Below, in pieces: positions 11,091 to 23,905 of a DNA stretch of 64,000 bases. Origin of the DNA: Orobanche coerulescens (taxonomy: Eukaryota; Streptophyta; Magnoliopsida; Lamiales; Orobanchaceae); contig CM065812.1 in the NCBI GenBank assembly GCA_033398695.1, forward strand, positions 134,980,858 through 135,044,857, read 5' to 3'. Position numbers and translations under genes: made by a program. The notes under the pieces were generated by a model. That model saw only the letters and a program-made list of their open reading frames with translations. It ran no database searches and had not been told where the DNA came from. Each line of letters opens with the position of its first letter. Positions within the stretch are counted from its first letter, which is position 1.

Positions 11091-12952
11091 ATGGCGTTCC
11101 AAATTGCACCGGTCGAATGTCTTGCCTTAAATCGACCTCCTTTCTTTTATTGATCAAACTTTATGACTTGGAAGAAGAAAATGTCTATTTCCGAGCCTAC
11201 GACATTGAGCTTTGGAAAGTTATTTGCCTAGGTCCGAAAATTCCTACAAAACCAGACGACTCTCTAAAAAGCTTCGAAGATAATAATGATGAAGATTGGA
11301 AGAACGACCATTATAATTGCAAAGCAACGAAATTATTATATTGTGCTTTAAATTCAGAAGAAGACAACCGGATATCCTCATGCGAAAGTGCCAAAGAGAT
11401 TTGAAAGATGCTTGAGGTAACTCATGAAGGAACATCTCAAGTCAAGGAGACGAAAACAAATATGCTCCTCCATGAATACGAGCAATTTATGATGAAAAGT
11501 GACGAGTCTATATTGTTGTGCGGCGATTTATATGCCTCGATGGCGATCGTCATGATGGTCAGGAGCCAGCCAAAGAAGACAGACGCTGGGCAAGCACCTA
11601 GCGATCGGCATCCAAGGCGATCGTCTGTAGGCATCTAGCGATCGCCAATGATATCTGACTATAGACAATCGTCCCATACTGCATGTGAATCCGACACCCG
11701 TCAAAGTCTTCGAAGACCGAATCTCGGACGTAGACCCACGTGCAGATCCACAAAAGGCGCCGCAAGAAGGTACAAGGTGGGTCCTCCCCAAACAGCGACT
11801 CAGGACGCATGCAGGTTTCCCATTGGCTCACACAGCTGGCTGCCAGCAGCAGCCTCAGACTTTAAGGGAACAGTCCCACGTGATGGGACGATCGCCCACC
11901 TTATTCTAATATAGAAAACGGCGGTCGCCCGCGATCGCCGGAGAGGACCCAACAACCTTGTCTCCTATAAATAGGAGGCTTCCAACAGTGGCCAAAGAGA
12001 GTGAAAAACGTACAGAGAGATACATTCTGAAAGCAGTGGACTTACTGGAAAAAAACATTCACATATACAAAACACCAAAAAAGCAAGAACTCACAGAGCT
12101 TCATATCTGGTTCTTCCGGCAATCTTCACGCTCTATAGCTAAGATAACTAGAATCTTTACACTCATTGAAATAGTATTCTAACATTAATATTTGTACTCC
12201 AAAGTATTTATATTAATAACATCTCGCGAGAGCATTCAAGCCCGAGACTAACAACCTCGGAAAATATTGTGTTATTTACTTTCCCACGGAAGTGTTCTCG
12301 CATTTGTTTGTTACTCGACCATTCCAGCAATATCATATCCGGATAATATTTTGGGTAACAACACATAACAAACATGCTCGACCGATTTTCGGTCATTACA
12401 AATGGACTAGCTTGTTTTGGGAAACCATTAACAAGTAGTGAAAAAGTAAAGAAAATCCTACGATCACTACCTGTTCAAATTGCTTTAACTGACAATAAAT
12501 CCCTGAAAGCGAAAAATAAATTATTGGAAATCGAAATTACCAAAATAAATGAAAAAGGGAAATTTATTGAAATCGATCATTCTAAATGTCTTGAAAATAA
12601 AAATAAATTAAAGGATGATCTTTTGAAAGTTCAAAACGAACTTAAGATTTTAACGAACAAATTTTCATGCGGAAATGACAAATTTGAACAAATGCTTTCT
12701 GTTCAAAAATTTTCATTAAATAAACAGGGGTTAGGATTCAAACCGAAAAATAAAACTAAATCCTTAAATTTTAAAATACCCCGATGTGATAAATGTTTAA
12801 AACTTGGGCATCATATTTCGACTTGCAAAAGCCCAAGAAGGACTATAAAAATTAAGAAAAATTGGATTCCTAAAGGAACCACTATACCGAATATTGTCTA
12901 TGTTTCAAAAGAAAAACCAACTATCGGTTGGATCCCCAAAAATCAAAATTAA
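11091..12952 (+). pseudogene. gag: Copia gag (Sirevirus-like), broken and split by solo LTR G
   Basis: The start is set at 11091, where the frame opens MAFQIAPVECLALNRPPFF, matching the N-terminus of UBN2-type copia Gag (RPP-F/Y-x-G-S-x-x-x-W). A stop and a frameshift follow near 11150. The frame AYDIELWKVICLGPKIP continues, with the conserved SCESAKEI and LEVTHEGTSQVKE just before G. Past G it resumes in phase at FSVITNGLACFGK and KKILRSLP. It then runs into a lysine-rich, coiled-coil-like stretch, one CCHC knuckle (CDKCLKLGHHISTC) and a tail WIPKGTTIPN. The part after RSLP looks internally shortened. Removing G and one target copy restores the frame. Confidence 0.8.
11514..12363 (+). mobile_element. 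Solo LTR G (Tat family of H and I), inside C gag
   Basis: TGTTGTGCGG...GGGTAACAACA, about 850 bp, matches the H LTR (27028-27956 on the other strand). There is a TATA box (TATAAATAG, 11966-11974) and, upstream, GCGATCGC/ACGATCGT palindromes between 11540 and 11940. The flanks TATAT (11509-11513) and CATAA (12364-12368) fit an original TATAA duplication with one change in each copy. This choice also restores the gag frame (tct ata aca aac atg). Confidence 0.8.
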
Positions 12953-13407
12953 TATATTTCCATCAATTGGTATTTTGATAATTTATATTTTTAACAATTA
13001 GTATTTAACTTAGGGGGAGTTACTATTTTGAAAAATGGAAAATCTATTTTGCAGGGGGAGTTTTTACCCGTAAATTGTCATATTTAATTTTTTTTTATCA
13101 ATTTTATTGGTTACTAGTGCACTTTTTGATTATGTAAAAAAGGGGGAGAGAAAGTCGAGAACAATGATGGGAGAATATGAGAATATGAGTCATGGAAGAA
13201 TGACGAGAAAAATAAAAACAATATCCCGATCAAGAAAGGGGGAGAAAAGATGAATGAGAAGGGGTAAAAAATAGAAACGAAAAGATGAGGTGAAGAAAAC
13301 TAACGAAACGGACAAAGCCGAAAAACTTTGACCTATAAATTGTTTATATTTTTGCAGGTATAATCGCATCAAAGATTGTTGTTTTGTCATCATCAAAAGG
13401 GGGAGAT
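12953..13407 (+). other. Non-coding 3' region of C with multiple polypurine tracts
   Basis: Between the gag stop and the 3' LTR are repeated purine-rich strings: TTAGGGGGAG (13012), CAGGGGGAG (13053), AAAAAGGGGGAGAGAAAG (13137), AAAGGGGGAGAAAAG (13237), and the LTR-adjacent AAAAGGGGGAGAT ending at 13407. Several PPT-like tracts before the 3' LTR are a described feature of Sireviruses. The last one is the likely plus-strand primer. Confidence 0.75.
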
Positions 13408-13748
13408 TGTTGGAATATTCTATTCCACATAATGGTTTTGATGATGAGTTATTCCTGTGTTATTGATCAAAGAAAACAACAATAGATCGAAGCAAAACAA
13501 CAAAGAAATCGAAGACACACAAGCTGGGAAAACAAGCAGCTAATGCACGCTAAGGCGCAAATCTATAGCACGCTATATCGAGAAGTTAACGCACGCCATG
13601 CATGTATCACAATGTACATAAGACGAAGACAGCTGAAGACTCACCTGAAGTGTCACCTGATGAGTTAACGTACGCAATGCATATAAAACAATGTACGCTA
13701 AACATAAGCAGTTAACGTACGTAATGCTAGTCGCTTAACGTACGTAAT
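13408..13748 (+). mobile_element. C 3' LTR, segment 1
   Basis: It begins TGTTGGAATATTC right after the polypurine tract. From about 13546 it carries TTAACGTACGTAA, TAACGCACGCC and related motifs. It is cut at 13748 by insertion of B; the last five bases, GTAAT, are one copy of the target duplication. Confidence 0.85.
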
Positions 13749-16129
13749 TGTAACACCCCCAATATATTCAGGAATATTACAGCACCGTAAATCCTTTACA
13801 TAAGAATTTACAAGGCTGAATAAATGAAACGACAATAATAAATACCAACTAGTGAAATCACTTGAAATAAAATACGATAGTTCTGGTTTAGTACCGAAAG
13901 TACAAGTGTCCAAATGGAGAATATTAATACATCACTGAAATCCAAAACCTCACAAATTACGATGCACTCGAGTACTTATTAAATAACCAACAACAAATAA
14001 TAAACCCGACCGGAACATCACTCTGCACCCTCGTCGTCATCCAGCTCCAGTGGTTATTTCCCTGCTCTCCTGGATCCTAAATATAAAAAAATGTTCACCC
14101 CCGAAGGGGTTAGCACAACGATGCGAGTACAAGTACCACAACATATTATTCAACATCTCACGAAGAATAATAATAACGTAAATGACAAAATACCAAGGAG
14201 TCTTCTCCTGCGAGAAACTCATAAATAACATACACAACTGATAATCACAACATGACATCATAACATACACATGGTAATTCCGACGATCCAGCGTTCACTG
14301 CCTAGAACCCATGATGATCCTGTCAGACCAACCCGTGGTGGAAAAACCTGTCCGATGATCCAGCGCACACTAGCATAGATCCCCCGATGATCCCATCGGA
14401 CCAACACGAGGTGGACAAACAACAACGACATATATGCACGACAATATGTATAACATCAATACGTAAAACAAATAAGGTACTTGCCTCGATTCGAAGACAA
14501 GAACAATACTTCCACGAAAATGAAACACTCGATGGTCGCCCCTTCAATCAATCACGTAACAAGATCGAACCTTAACAAAAGAAATAACATAGAATTTATC
14601 TCAAGTCGTACGAATGTCTACCAATTAAATTTACGGCCGAGAGTTCATAAAACGCAATCTGCCTGATCTTCTTAGCGTACGCTAAGTATTATACGTAGCG
14701 TGCGTTAAGTCTGTCCGTTAGCGCATGCTAACAACGAAGCCTAGCGTACGCTAACTACGCACGGTCAGTACCTCACTGATCAGCCGACTGACTCGCTTGA
14801 TGGCCCAACGTACGTTATGTACCAAATGTAGCGTACGTTAACTCATGCTCGATAGTGCACGTTAATCTACATAGCTTAGCGTGCGCTAACTGTGCATGGC
14901 AGTTCACTAGTGGGCAGCAGAATAGTTCTTACGGTGATGAAACTCATGAAATCTTCAGTGATAATACATGTCATCTCCATGCATATTATGCTCATACGGT
15001 TTATGAATGATCTTTCGGATAACAACAACTTCGAATTCAAGAATACGTATTATCATCACAACACCATAATCCATCTTGGTTACAATTCTCATGTGAAGTT
15101 TGGTGTTCTTAAGGTCGACGTACTAGATTTCAATATCATCATTAGATCCCTATTTAACCATGGAGATAAACTAACAATTCCAGTTTATAAGAAAGGATGC
15201 AATCTAAGATGATTCTTTCTTAAGTCCTTATAACCAAAACTAATATCATCTCCAAGTTTTATGATCAATAAAACAACATAATTCATACGGATAATCATCT
15301 TCAGAATGTTCCTCTCATCATTTGACGTACTAAGGTTCCAACTACGAGGTTCCAACGACATTATCATAAGCATAAACATTCCAATCTTCTAAACATGATA
15401 TTTGTTGAATAATTCACCAAAGGAACTCAATATCTTGCTAGCATGATCATCTTATTCTTTAGAACCCGAATCTAAGGCTGGAGATAGAATTAACATACCT
15501 TAATATGATGAAATCACTGAACCCTAAAGGTAGAATCTGACTCCAGTTGGTTATATGCCACTCCAAAGTGCTACTTCTCTTCAATACTCAATCACAAGAA
15601 ATATCCAATGTCCAATGATCAAGTGGATGTGTTATAAGTGTGTCTAAGGAAGATGATATGCTCTCTGGTCTCTCAAGAATGAAGGATGCCCGAAAGAAAT
15701 AAGAAGAAAATGGAGTGTTGGCCCATATATAAACTTTCTGTACACTAGCAGATTAGCGCACGCTATCATACATCCTTAGCGCGCGCTAATAAGAGTTGAC
15801 TCCACAACTGTCCAGGTTCATCCGCGGGAATCTTATACGGTCCTACGTCCGGCTGGCGCATGTGTTAGCCGCCCAGCTCAATATTTGATGGCCTAGCGCA
15901 CGCAATTCTTCATTTTTAGCGTGCGCTAGTAGTAGCCGATAGTGCACGTTAAGTTACATGCTTAGCGTGCGCTATCACGAGTTTGCATGAGAATTTTTGC
16001 ATGATGATATACTTATGTACAAAGATACCAATGCGAGAAATATCATACTCCAATTATCGATATCACAAATCCGAATAATACGGGGTTCGAATACAGATGA
16101 AATACACAAAAATAAATCCGGATATTACA
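13749..16129 (-). mobile_element. B left LTR (3' LTR)
   Basis: TGTAACACCC...GATATTACA. Two palindrome clusters are present: 14670-14890 and 15749-15978. The second lies immediately upstream of a TATA-like TTTATATATG on the reverse strand (15724-15733). The hairpin block CACCCCCGAAGGGG lies at 14096-14110, next to a reverse-strand 3' splice-like TTTAG. Confidence 0.9.
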
Positions 16130-16150
16130 TAATCTCCTACTAAAAAGGAG
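16130..16150 (-). other. Polypurine tract of B
   Basis: The reverse strand reads CTTTTTAGTAGGAGATTA directly before the 3' LTR, in the position and composition of a plus-strand primer. Confidence 0.75.
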
Positions 16151-16164
16151 TTTCGTCCCAAAAC

Positions 16165-18938
16165 TCAAGACAAAAATAACTCTGGATATCTGGACTTCAT
16201 GCTATCTTCCGTTTCCCAAGTGGCTTCTTCCACTCCGTGGCATGACCACTGAACTTTGACCAAAGCGATAGGTTTGTTTCTCAACTGCTTAACTCGACTC
16301 TCGAGTATCCCGACCGGTCTTTCTTCAAATGTCCCATCCTTGGCGACTTCGATCTCCCCGAAATCAGTGACATGACTAGGATCCGCTATATATCTTCGTA
16401 ACTGGGATACGTGGAACACGTTATGAACATGGCTTAACGACGGCGGCAATGCCAATCTGTATGCCAACTCTCCAACTCTCTCAAGGATCTCGAATGGTCC
16501 GATATATCTCGGACTCAGCTTTCCCTTCCTTCCAAAACGAAAAATTCCCCGAGTAGGAGAAACTTTTAAAAGTACATGGTCTCCCATACTGAACTCCAAT
16601 GGGCGATGACATATGTCTGCATAAGATTTCTGTCGACTCTGGGCAGTCAACAGTCTTTCACGAATCAAGGCTATCTTCTCTCGTGTCTGCACGATCAACT
16701 CCGGTTCTGTCCTGATCAAGTCTGATGAATCGTCCCAACATAGGGGCGATCTGCATCTCCTCCTGTATAATGCCTCAAACGGTGCCATCTTAATGGAAGC
16801 ATGCCAACTATTGTTGTAGGTAAATTCAATCAACGGTAGATGAACTTCCCAATCAGTTGACCAATCTAAGGCACAAGCCCTCAGCATGTCTTCCATCGTT
16901 TGAATAGTCCTCTCGGATTGTCCGTCAGTCTGCGGGTGATAAGCCATGCTGAAGTTCAATTCGGTCCCCAAGGCCTTATGAACTGCTTTCCAAAAATGCG
17001 ATACAAGCGACCGTCTCGGTCAGAAATAATGGTCTTCGGCGTACCATGCAATCGGACTATCTCTGAAATAAATACTCGTGCCAACCTTTCTGGTCCCCAC
17101 GTATCCTTAATGCCTAGAAAATGAGCTGATTTAGTTAAACGATCAACTATCACCTAAATCATGTTCATTCCTGTCTTGGTTCTCGGCATACTAGTAATAA
17201 ATTCCATCGATATGTCCTCCCACTTTCATTCAGGAATTGGGAGTGGCTTCAAAATCCCGACAGGTCGTTGATGCTCAATCTTAACCTGCTGACAAGCCAA
17301 ACATTTCGAAACATAGTTCGTTACATCTTTCTTCATGTTACCCCACCAGAAATTCTGCTTCAAGTCCTTATACATCTTACTGGTACCTGGGTGGATAGAA
17401 TAGGGCGAGTTGTGAGCTTCCTTCATAATCGTCTGTTTCAGAACATCGACATTGGGAACACAGAGTTGATTTTGAATTCTCAAAACTCCATCATCATGAA
17501 TTACGAATCCGGGGGTCTTCCCCTTGATCACTTCATCACGTAACCGAATCATCATAGGATCATCTGTCTGCATAGATTTGATTTCTTCGGTTAATGATGA
17601 AGTTATTTCCATCACGCACAGTTGTCCTTAGACTCTTTGTAACCATACTTCAATTCCTTCTCGAATCATCTCTCGTTGAAGGCTAACTTGGGAGGTCAGA
17701 GTCTCCAGCATCTGAATAGAAACAGGCTTGCGGCTAAGTGCATCTGCCACTACATTCACTTTGCCTGGATGATACAAAATTTCCAAGTCGTAGTCCTTAA
17801 TCAGCTCCAACCATCTCCTCTGTCGCATGTTCAACTCTTTCTGGCTGAAGATGTATTTGAGACTCTTGTGATCCGTAAATATCTGACAGTGAGTCCCATA
17901 CAGATAATGTCTCCAGATCTTCAAAGCAAAAACTACTGGTGCTAACTCCAAATCATGTGTTGGGTAATTCACTTCATAAGGTTTCAGCTGTCGTGACGCA
18001 TAAGCGATCACCTTATCATTCTGCATCAATACGCATCCGAGTCCTTGGTTCGAAGCATCACTGTAAACTATAAATCCTTCAGTTCCATGTGGGAGTGATA
18101 AAATCAGTGCCGTCGTCAATCTCTTCTTCAATTCATCAAAGCTAATCTGACACAACTCGTTCCACTCAAACTTTTGTGTTTTCTGCAGTAGTCGAGTAAG
18201 TAGGCGGGAAATTTTGGAAAACCCTTCCACGAACCGACGATAATACCCAGCAAGTCCTAAGAAACTTCGGACTTCTTTCATGTTCTTTGGAGGCTTCCAA
18301 TCCATAACCGCTTCGATCTTCTGAGGATCTACTCGGACTCCTTCAGCTGACACCACATGACTGAGGAACATTACTTCCTTTAGCCAAAATTCACACTTAG
18401 AGAGTTTGGCGTACAGTTGCTCGCTTCTCAAAAGTTCTAATACAATCCGCAAATGTTGTGCATGTTCTTCCGGGCTCTTGGAATAAACTAGAATGTCATC
18501 AATGAACACGACCACAAATTTATCCAAATATTCGATGAACACTCGGTTCATCAATTGCATGAATATAGCAGGTGCATTAGTGAGACCAAACGGCATCACT
18601 ACAAACTCACAGTGTCCGTAACGACTTCTGAACACTGATTTCGGAACATCAGATTCCTTAATCCTCAGCTGATGATATCATGTTCTCAGATTGATTTTAG
18701 AAAATACTGTTGCTCCTTGCAACTGGTCAAACAAATCATCAATCCATGGCAACAGATACTTGTTTTTAATCGTCATCTTATTCAGCTCTCGATAGTCAAT
18801 ACACAGTCGAAGCGATCCATTCTTCTTTCGGACAAAGAGAACTAGCGCTCCCCAGGGCGAAACACTTGGCTGAATATAGCATTTGTCCAGTAATTCCTCC
18901 AGTTGCTTCTTCAGTTCATACATCTCAGTAGGTGCCAT
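16165..18938 (-). pseudogene. pol: B pol: RT, RNase H, integrase, chromodomain
   Basis: In element order: reverse transcriptase from 18938 ([14 protein letters not shown]) with a stop near 18662 (KINLRT then TGA), then the active site [13 protein letters not shown] (about 18505). RNase H has [15 protein letters not shown] (about 18050). Integrase has its HHCC zinc region ([30 protein letters not shown], 17270-17400). The catalytic core has VDRLTKSAHF and SDRDGR (17040-17150), a frameshift after DGR, and HPQTDGQSERTIQT (about 16930). The C-terminal chromodomain ends HGVEEATWETEDS (about 16210). Stops also lie near 17630, 17230 and 17155. Inactive. Protease and gag lie upstream at 19005-21289. 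Confidence 0.9.
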
Positions 18939-19004
18939 ACGATACGACGCCTTAGAAATTGGTGTAGCTCCGGGTTCCTGCTCAATAGTGAATTCTACAT
19001 CCCG

Positions 19005-21289
19005 TCATGGAGGTAGTCCAGGTAACTCATTAGGAAATACATCTGGAAATTCGTTCACAACAGGAATGGATGAAAGTTTCACAATTTTGTCTTCCTTCTT
19101 CATTGCATAGCACCAGTATCCGGTACAGCCCTGTTTCAACAATTTGACAGCTTTCATTGCCTTGATCAACTTTCCTGAGCTTCCTGGTTTCCATCCTTCA
19201 AACAATATTTCAGAACCATCGTCAGCGATCAGCGAGATATTCCTCCTTCGGTAGTTTACAATAGCTCCATATCGATTAAGCCAATCGTCTCCGAGTATCA
19301 GGTCGTCTCCTTGCATTTCTATTACAATCAGATTTGAGAGCCACTCTCTGCCTCCAAATGATACAGGGAAATCTCTAGTTTCTACGTTCCCGACAATCCT
19401 CTCTCCACTCGGTAAACCAACAACATAAGTTTCACAAGTATGAAAACCAGAAATATTCAAACGATTTACACAAGATAAGGATATAAATGAATGCGTAGCT
19501 CCTGTATCGAATAAAACACTAACTGGCTGGGAAAGGATCTGAACGGTACCTGATGCGACAGCAGCATCCTGATCGTCTGTTCTCCTCATCTCATACATAC
19601 GTGGGGGAACAGACTCGGCACTCGATGTGCCCTTTCGGTCCCACTGTCCTCTTCCTCGCCCGCGGCCAAAATTCTGAGGCATCTGAACACTTTGTTGCGT
19701 CTGTTGGATACTGGCTTCCTTCTGGACTGGCTGTGGTGTATCAGGTCGTCTCCTTGCATTTATATCACAATCAGATTTGAGGGCCACTCTTTGCCTCCAA
19801 ATGATACAGGGAAATCGCTAGTTTCTAAGTTTTCCACAATCCTTTCTCCACTCGGTAAACCCACAACATAAGGTTCACAATTATGAAAACCAGAAATATT
19901 CAAACAATTTACACAAGACAAGGATATAAATGAATGCGTAGCTCCTGTATCGAATAAAACACTAACTGGCTGGGAAAGGATCTGAACGGTACCTGATGCG
20001 ACAGCAGCATCCTGATCGTCTGTTCTCCTCATCTCATACATACGTGGGGGAACAGACTCGGCACTCGATGTGCCCTTTCGGTCCCACTGTCCTCTTCCTC
20101 GCCCGCGGCCAAAATTCTGAGGCATCTGAACACTTTGTTGCGTCTGTTGGATACTGGCTTCCTTCTGGACTGGCTGTGGTGTACGGGCTCTAAAAGACTT
20201 TGTAGCATCTTCACATAACACCGCACGTTGTCCCTCTCGACCACAATCAAAACAAGTCACGACAGGTAGGAGGCAATTCCATCGATAGTGCTCCGTCTGG
20301 GCGCAGTTAAAGCATTTCCTGGTGACATCAGTCATGGTTGATGCTACTCCGAAGTTCTTTCCGCTCCTAACTGGGTGCGGAGGTTTCATGAAAGAATGAA
20401 AGGATGACTGGGCCTTGCGGGACCCGCTGCTCTTGTGCTCTGTAAAGGTCCCAGAGACTTTCTGCTTCTTGGATTCCGTAAATTTCTCCATTGCTGCTTC
20501 CTTGATTTCGTCCGCCAATGCTTTATCCTGGTATTGGCGGAGAGTGGTACACTCAAAACCGGACATGTACCTCTAGATTTCTGGTTTCATTCTCATGTAA
20601 AAATGGATCATCATTTCAGCATTTGTTCTCACTAGATGTCGAACAAATGCCAGCTGTTGGTTAAACGTCTTAATTGCCTGAGATACTGGCACATCTGAAG
20701 GCTGAGCGGAGAAAAACTCCCGAACCTTGGCTTTCCTCACAGAATGAGGGCAGTACTGAGCTTCCGTCATTAATTTAAACTCTGTCCAATCAGCATCATG
20801 GTCTACAGGCCGGATGGCTTCCCACCATTCGGACGCTTCGCCTATCAGAAAGTATTGAGCGATAGAGGCTCTTCGATCATCTGGGCAGTTAATTCCGGCA
20901 AAGATTTTCTCCAGTTCTTTCAACTAATGGTCCCAAGTGGGAGTCTCAGAAATACCGTTGAATTTAGGTGGTTGCATCTTCGCCACCTCTTGCAGCCATC
21001 GATCACCTCGATTTCCCATATCTGGGATCCCTTGCTCCCTATCTCCCTTCTGTAATCCAACCGCCACCTACATTCGGTCCACGACCTGAGCGAACTGAGT
21101 CATCTAGTTCACCACCTGACGAAGGATCTCTGGTACAGTAGGTTCCGGTTCGTTATTGATAGATCTCTGTGGCTCGCCTGAACTGTGGCTAGCCTGATTA
21201 GAAGGCGAAGATTCTCTTTCGGCATTCCTTCGTCCGCGTCCGCAACCGCGACCACGACCGCGACCACGTCCACGTCCGCCTCTCAACAT
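19005..21289 (-). pseudogene. gag: B gag-protease with internal duplication
   Basis: Gag starts at 21289 with MLRGGRGRGRGRGRG, an arginine-glycine-rich N-terminus; stops near 21102 and 20930 follow. The gag core is at 20923-20573 (ASEWWEAIRPV, FNQQLAFVRHLV). Zinc knuckle 1 is CFNCAQTEHYRWNC (about 20310). Knuckle 2 (CFDCGREGQRAVLC) has Gln in place of His. The protease motif VLFDTGATHSFIS occurs twice (about 19960 and 19515) because of a 443-bp duplication, which shifts the frame since 443 is not a multiple of three. The frame ends with a stop after PGLPP at 19005, where the normal element reads on into reverse transcriptase. Confidence 0.85.
19301..20183. repeat. 443-bp tandem duplication in B gag-protease
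   Basis: The segment from GGTCGTCTCCTTGCATTT (19301) to GGCTGTGGTGTA (19740) recurs from 19744 to 20183. The halves nearer 19740 and 20183 (about 220 bp) look identical. The other halves (about 190 bp) differ at roughly one site in thirteen. The duplication is thus a chimera rather than a plain copy. Confidence 0.9.
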
Positions 21290-21290
21290 A

Positions 21291-21392
21291 CTGTAAGCAT
21301 AAATACTCAATATACAGGAAACAATATCGTTCAAGTGCTCAATTACAAGGAAATATAACATGTAAAATACGAGATAGAGTTTAGGAACTTAC
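21291..21392 (-). other. Possible leader intron of B
   Basis: The reverse strand reads GGTTGTAAGTTCC at 21399-21387 (donor) and TTTATGCTTACAG ending at 21291 (acceptor), one base before the gag start codon (CAG, T, ATG). The enclosed 102 bases are T-rich in element direction. E has the same CAG-T-ATG arrangement. Splicing is inferred from sequence only. Confidence 0.4.
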
Positions 21393-21507
21393 AACCACCG
21401 TCCGCACGAAGACGTAGGCAGTACAGTGATGTTATTCGCGGCCGGTTACCTCAAAAGACATATATGACCCCTATTTTAACCCAATGGCCAAGATATCCAT
21501 AATCTTA

Positions 21508-21519
21508 GCTCCGATACCA
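21508..21519 (-). other. Primer-binding site of B
   Basis: The reverse strand reads TGGTATCGGAGC, the initiator tRNA-Met type with one change (A to G), as also seen in E and J. Confidence 0.9.
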
Positions 21520-21524
21520 TATTC

Positions 21525-23905
21525 TGTAACACCCCCGATATATTCAGGAATATTACAGCGCCGTAAATCCTTTATATAAGAATTTACAAGGCTGAATAAA
21601 TGAAACGACAATAATAAATACCAACTAGTGAAATCACTTGAAATAAAATACGACAGTTCTGGTTCAATACCGAAAGTACAAGTGTCCAAATGGAGAATAT
21701 TAATACATCACTAAAATCCAAAACCTCACAAATTACGACGCACTCGAGTACTTAATAAATAACCAACAACAGATAATAAACCCGACCAGAACATCACTCC
21801 GCACTCTCGTCGTCATGCAGCTCCAGTGATTGTTTCCCTGCTCTTCTGGATCCTGAACATAAATAAAATGTTCACCCCCGAAGGGGTTAGCACAACGATG
21901 CTAGTACAAGTACCACAACATATTATTCAACATCTCACGAAGAATAATAATAACATAAATGACAAAATACCAACGAGTCTTCTCCTGCGAGAAACTCATA
22001 AATAACATACACAACTGATAATCACAACATGACATCATAACATACACATGGTAATTCCGACGATCCAGCGTTCACTGCCTAGAACCCACGATGATCCTGT
22101 CAGACCAACCAGTGGTGGAAAAACCCATCCGATGATCCAGCGCACGCTAGCATAGATCCCCCGATGATCCCGTCGGACCAACCTAGGTGGACATACAACA
22201 ACGACATATATGCACGACAATATGTATAACATCAATACGTAAAAAAAATAAGGTACTTGCCTTGATTCGAGGACAAGAACAATACTTCCACGAAAACGAA
22301 ACACTCGAAGGCGCCCCTTCAATCAATCACGTAACAAGCTCGAACCTTAACAAAAGAAATAACATAGAATTTATCTCACGTCGTACGAATGTCTACCAAT
22401 TCAATTTACGGTCGAGAGTTCATAAAATGCAATCTGCCTGATCTTCTTAGCGTACGCTAAGTATTATATGTAGCGTGCGTTAAGTCTGTTCGTTAGCGCA
22501 CGCTAACAATGAAGCCTAGCATACGTTAACTACGGACGGTCAGTACCTCACTGATCAGCCGACTGACTCACTTGATGGCCCAATGTATGTTACGTATCAA
22601 ATGTAGCGTACGTCAACTCATGCTCGATAGCGCACGTTAATCTACATAGCTTAGTGTGCGCTAACTGTGCATGGCAGTTCACCACTGGGCAGCAGACTAG
22701 TTCTAACGGTGATGAAACTCATGAAATCTTCAGTGATAATACATGTCATCTCCATGCATATTATGCTCATACGGTTTTATGAATGATCTTTCGGATAACA
22801 AAAACTTCGAATTCAAGAACACGCATTATCATCACAACACCATAATCCATCTTGGTTACAATTCTCATGCGAAGTTTGGTGTTCTTAAGGTCGACGCACT
22901 AGATTTCAATATCATCATTACATCCCAATTTAACCATGGAGATAAACTAACAATTCCAGTTTATAAGAAAGGATGCAATCTAAGATGATTCTTTCTTAAG
23001 TCCTTATAACCCAAAGTGATATCATCTCCAAGTTTTATGATCAATAAAACAACATAATTTATATGGATAATCATCTTTAGAATGTTCCTCTCATCATTTG
23101 ACGTACTAAGGTTCCAACTACGAGGTTCCAACGACAATATCATAAGCATAAACATTCCAATCTTCTAAACATGATGTTTGTTGAATAATTCACCAAAGGA
23201 ACTCAATATCTTGCTAGCATGATCATCTTATTCTTTAGAACCCGAATCTAAGGCTGGAGATAGAATTAACATACCTTAATATGATGAAATCACTGAACCC
23301 TAAAGGTAGAATCTGACTCCGGTTGGTTATATGCCACTCCAAGGTGCTACTTCTCTTCAATACTCAATCACAAGAAATATCCAATGTCCAATGATCAAGC
23401 AGATGTGTTATAAGTGTGTCTAAGGAAAATGATATGCTCTCTGGTCTCTCAAGAATGAAGGATGCCCGAAGCAAATGAGAAGAAAATGGAGTGTTGGCCC
23501 ATATATAAACTTTCTGTACACTAGCAGATTAGCGCACGCTATCATACATCCTTAGCGCGCGCTAATAAGAGTTGACTCCAAAACTGTCCAGGTTCATCCG
23601 CGGGAATCTTATCCGGTCCTACGTCCGGCTGGCGCATGTGTTAGGTGCCCAGCTCAATAATTGATGGCCTAGCGCATGCAATTCTTCATTTGTAGCATGC
23701 GCTAGTAGTAGCCGATAGCGCGCGCTAAGTTACATGCTTAGCGTGCGCTATCACGAGTTTGCATGAGAATTTTTGCATGATGATATACTTATGTACAAAG
23801 ATACCAATGCGAGAAATATCATACTCCAATTATCGATATCACAAATCCGAATAATACGGGGTTCGAATACATATGAAATACACAAAAATAAATCCAGATA
23901 TTACA
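21525..23905 (-). mobile_element. B right LTR (5' LTR)
   Basis: TGTAACACCC...GATATTACA, the same length as the left LTR. Palindrome clusters at 22446-22672 and 23525-23750, with the TATA-like TTTATATATG on the reverse strand (23499-23508) just downstream of the second cluster. Several motifs differ from the left LTR at CpG positions. Confidence 0.9.

Larger units (their letters stand above)
13749..23905 (-). mobile_element. Element B, complete Tekay-like chromovirus
   Basis: Two LTRs of equal length (2381 bp each, by coordinates) flank a damaged gag-pol. The five-base target duplication GTAAT lies at 13744-13748 and 23906-23910. The LTRs differ by scattered substitutions, a few percent by eye. 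The chromodomain at the pol C-terminus and the LTR termini TGTAATATCC...GGTGTTACA support the Tekay/Del clade. B sits in the 3' LTR of C. Confidence 0.95.

Noticed and set aside
16165..21289. Integrated pararetrovirus (caulimovirus type)
   Set aside because: LTRs, target duplications, primer sites, integrase and chromodomain are present; no movement or coat protein sequence is seen.
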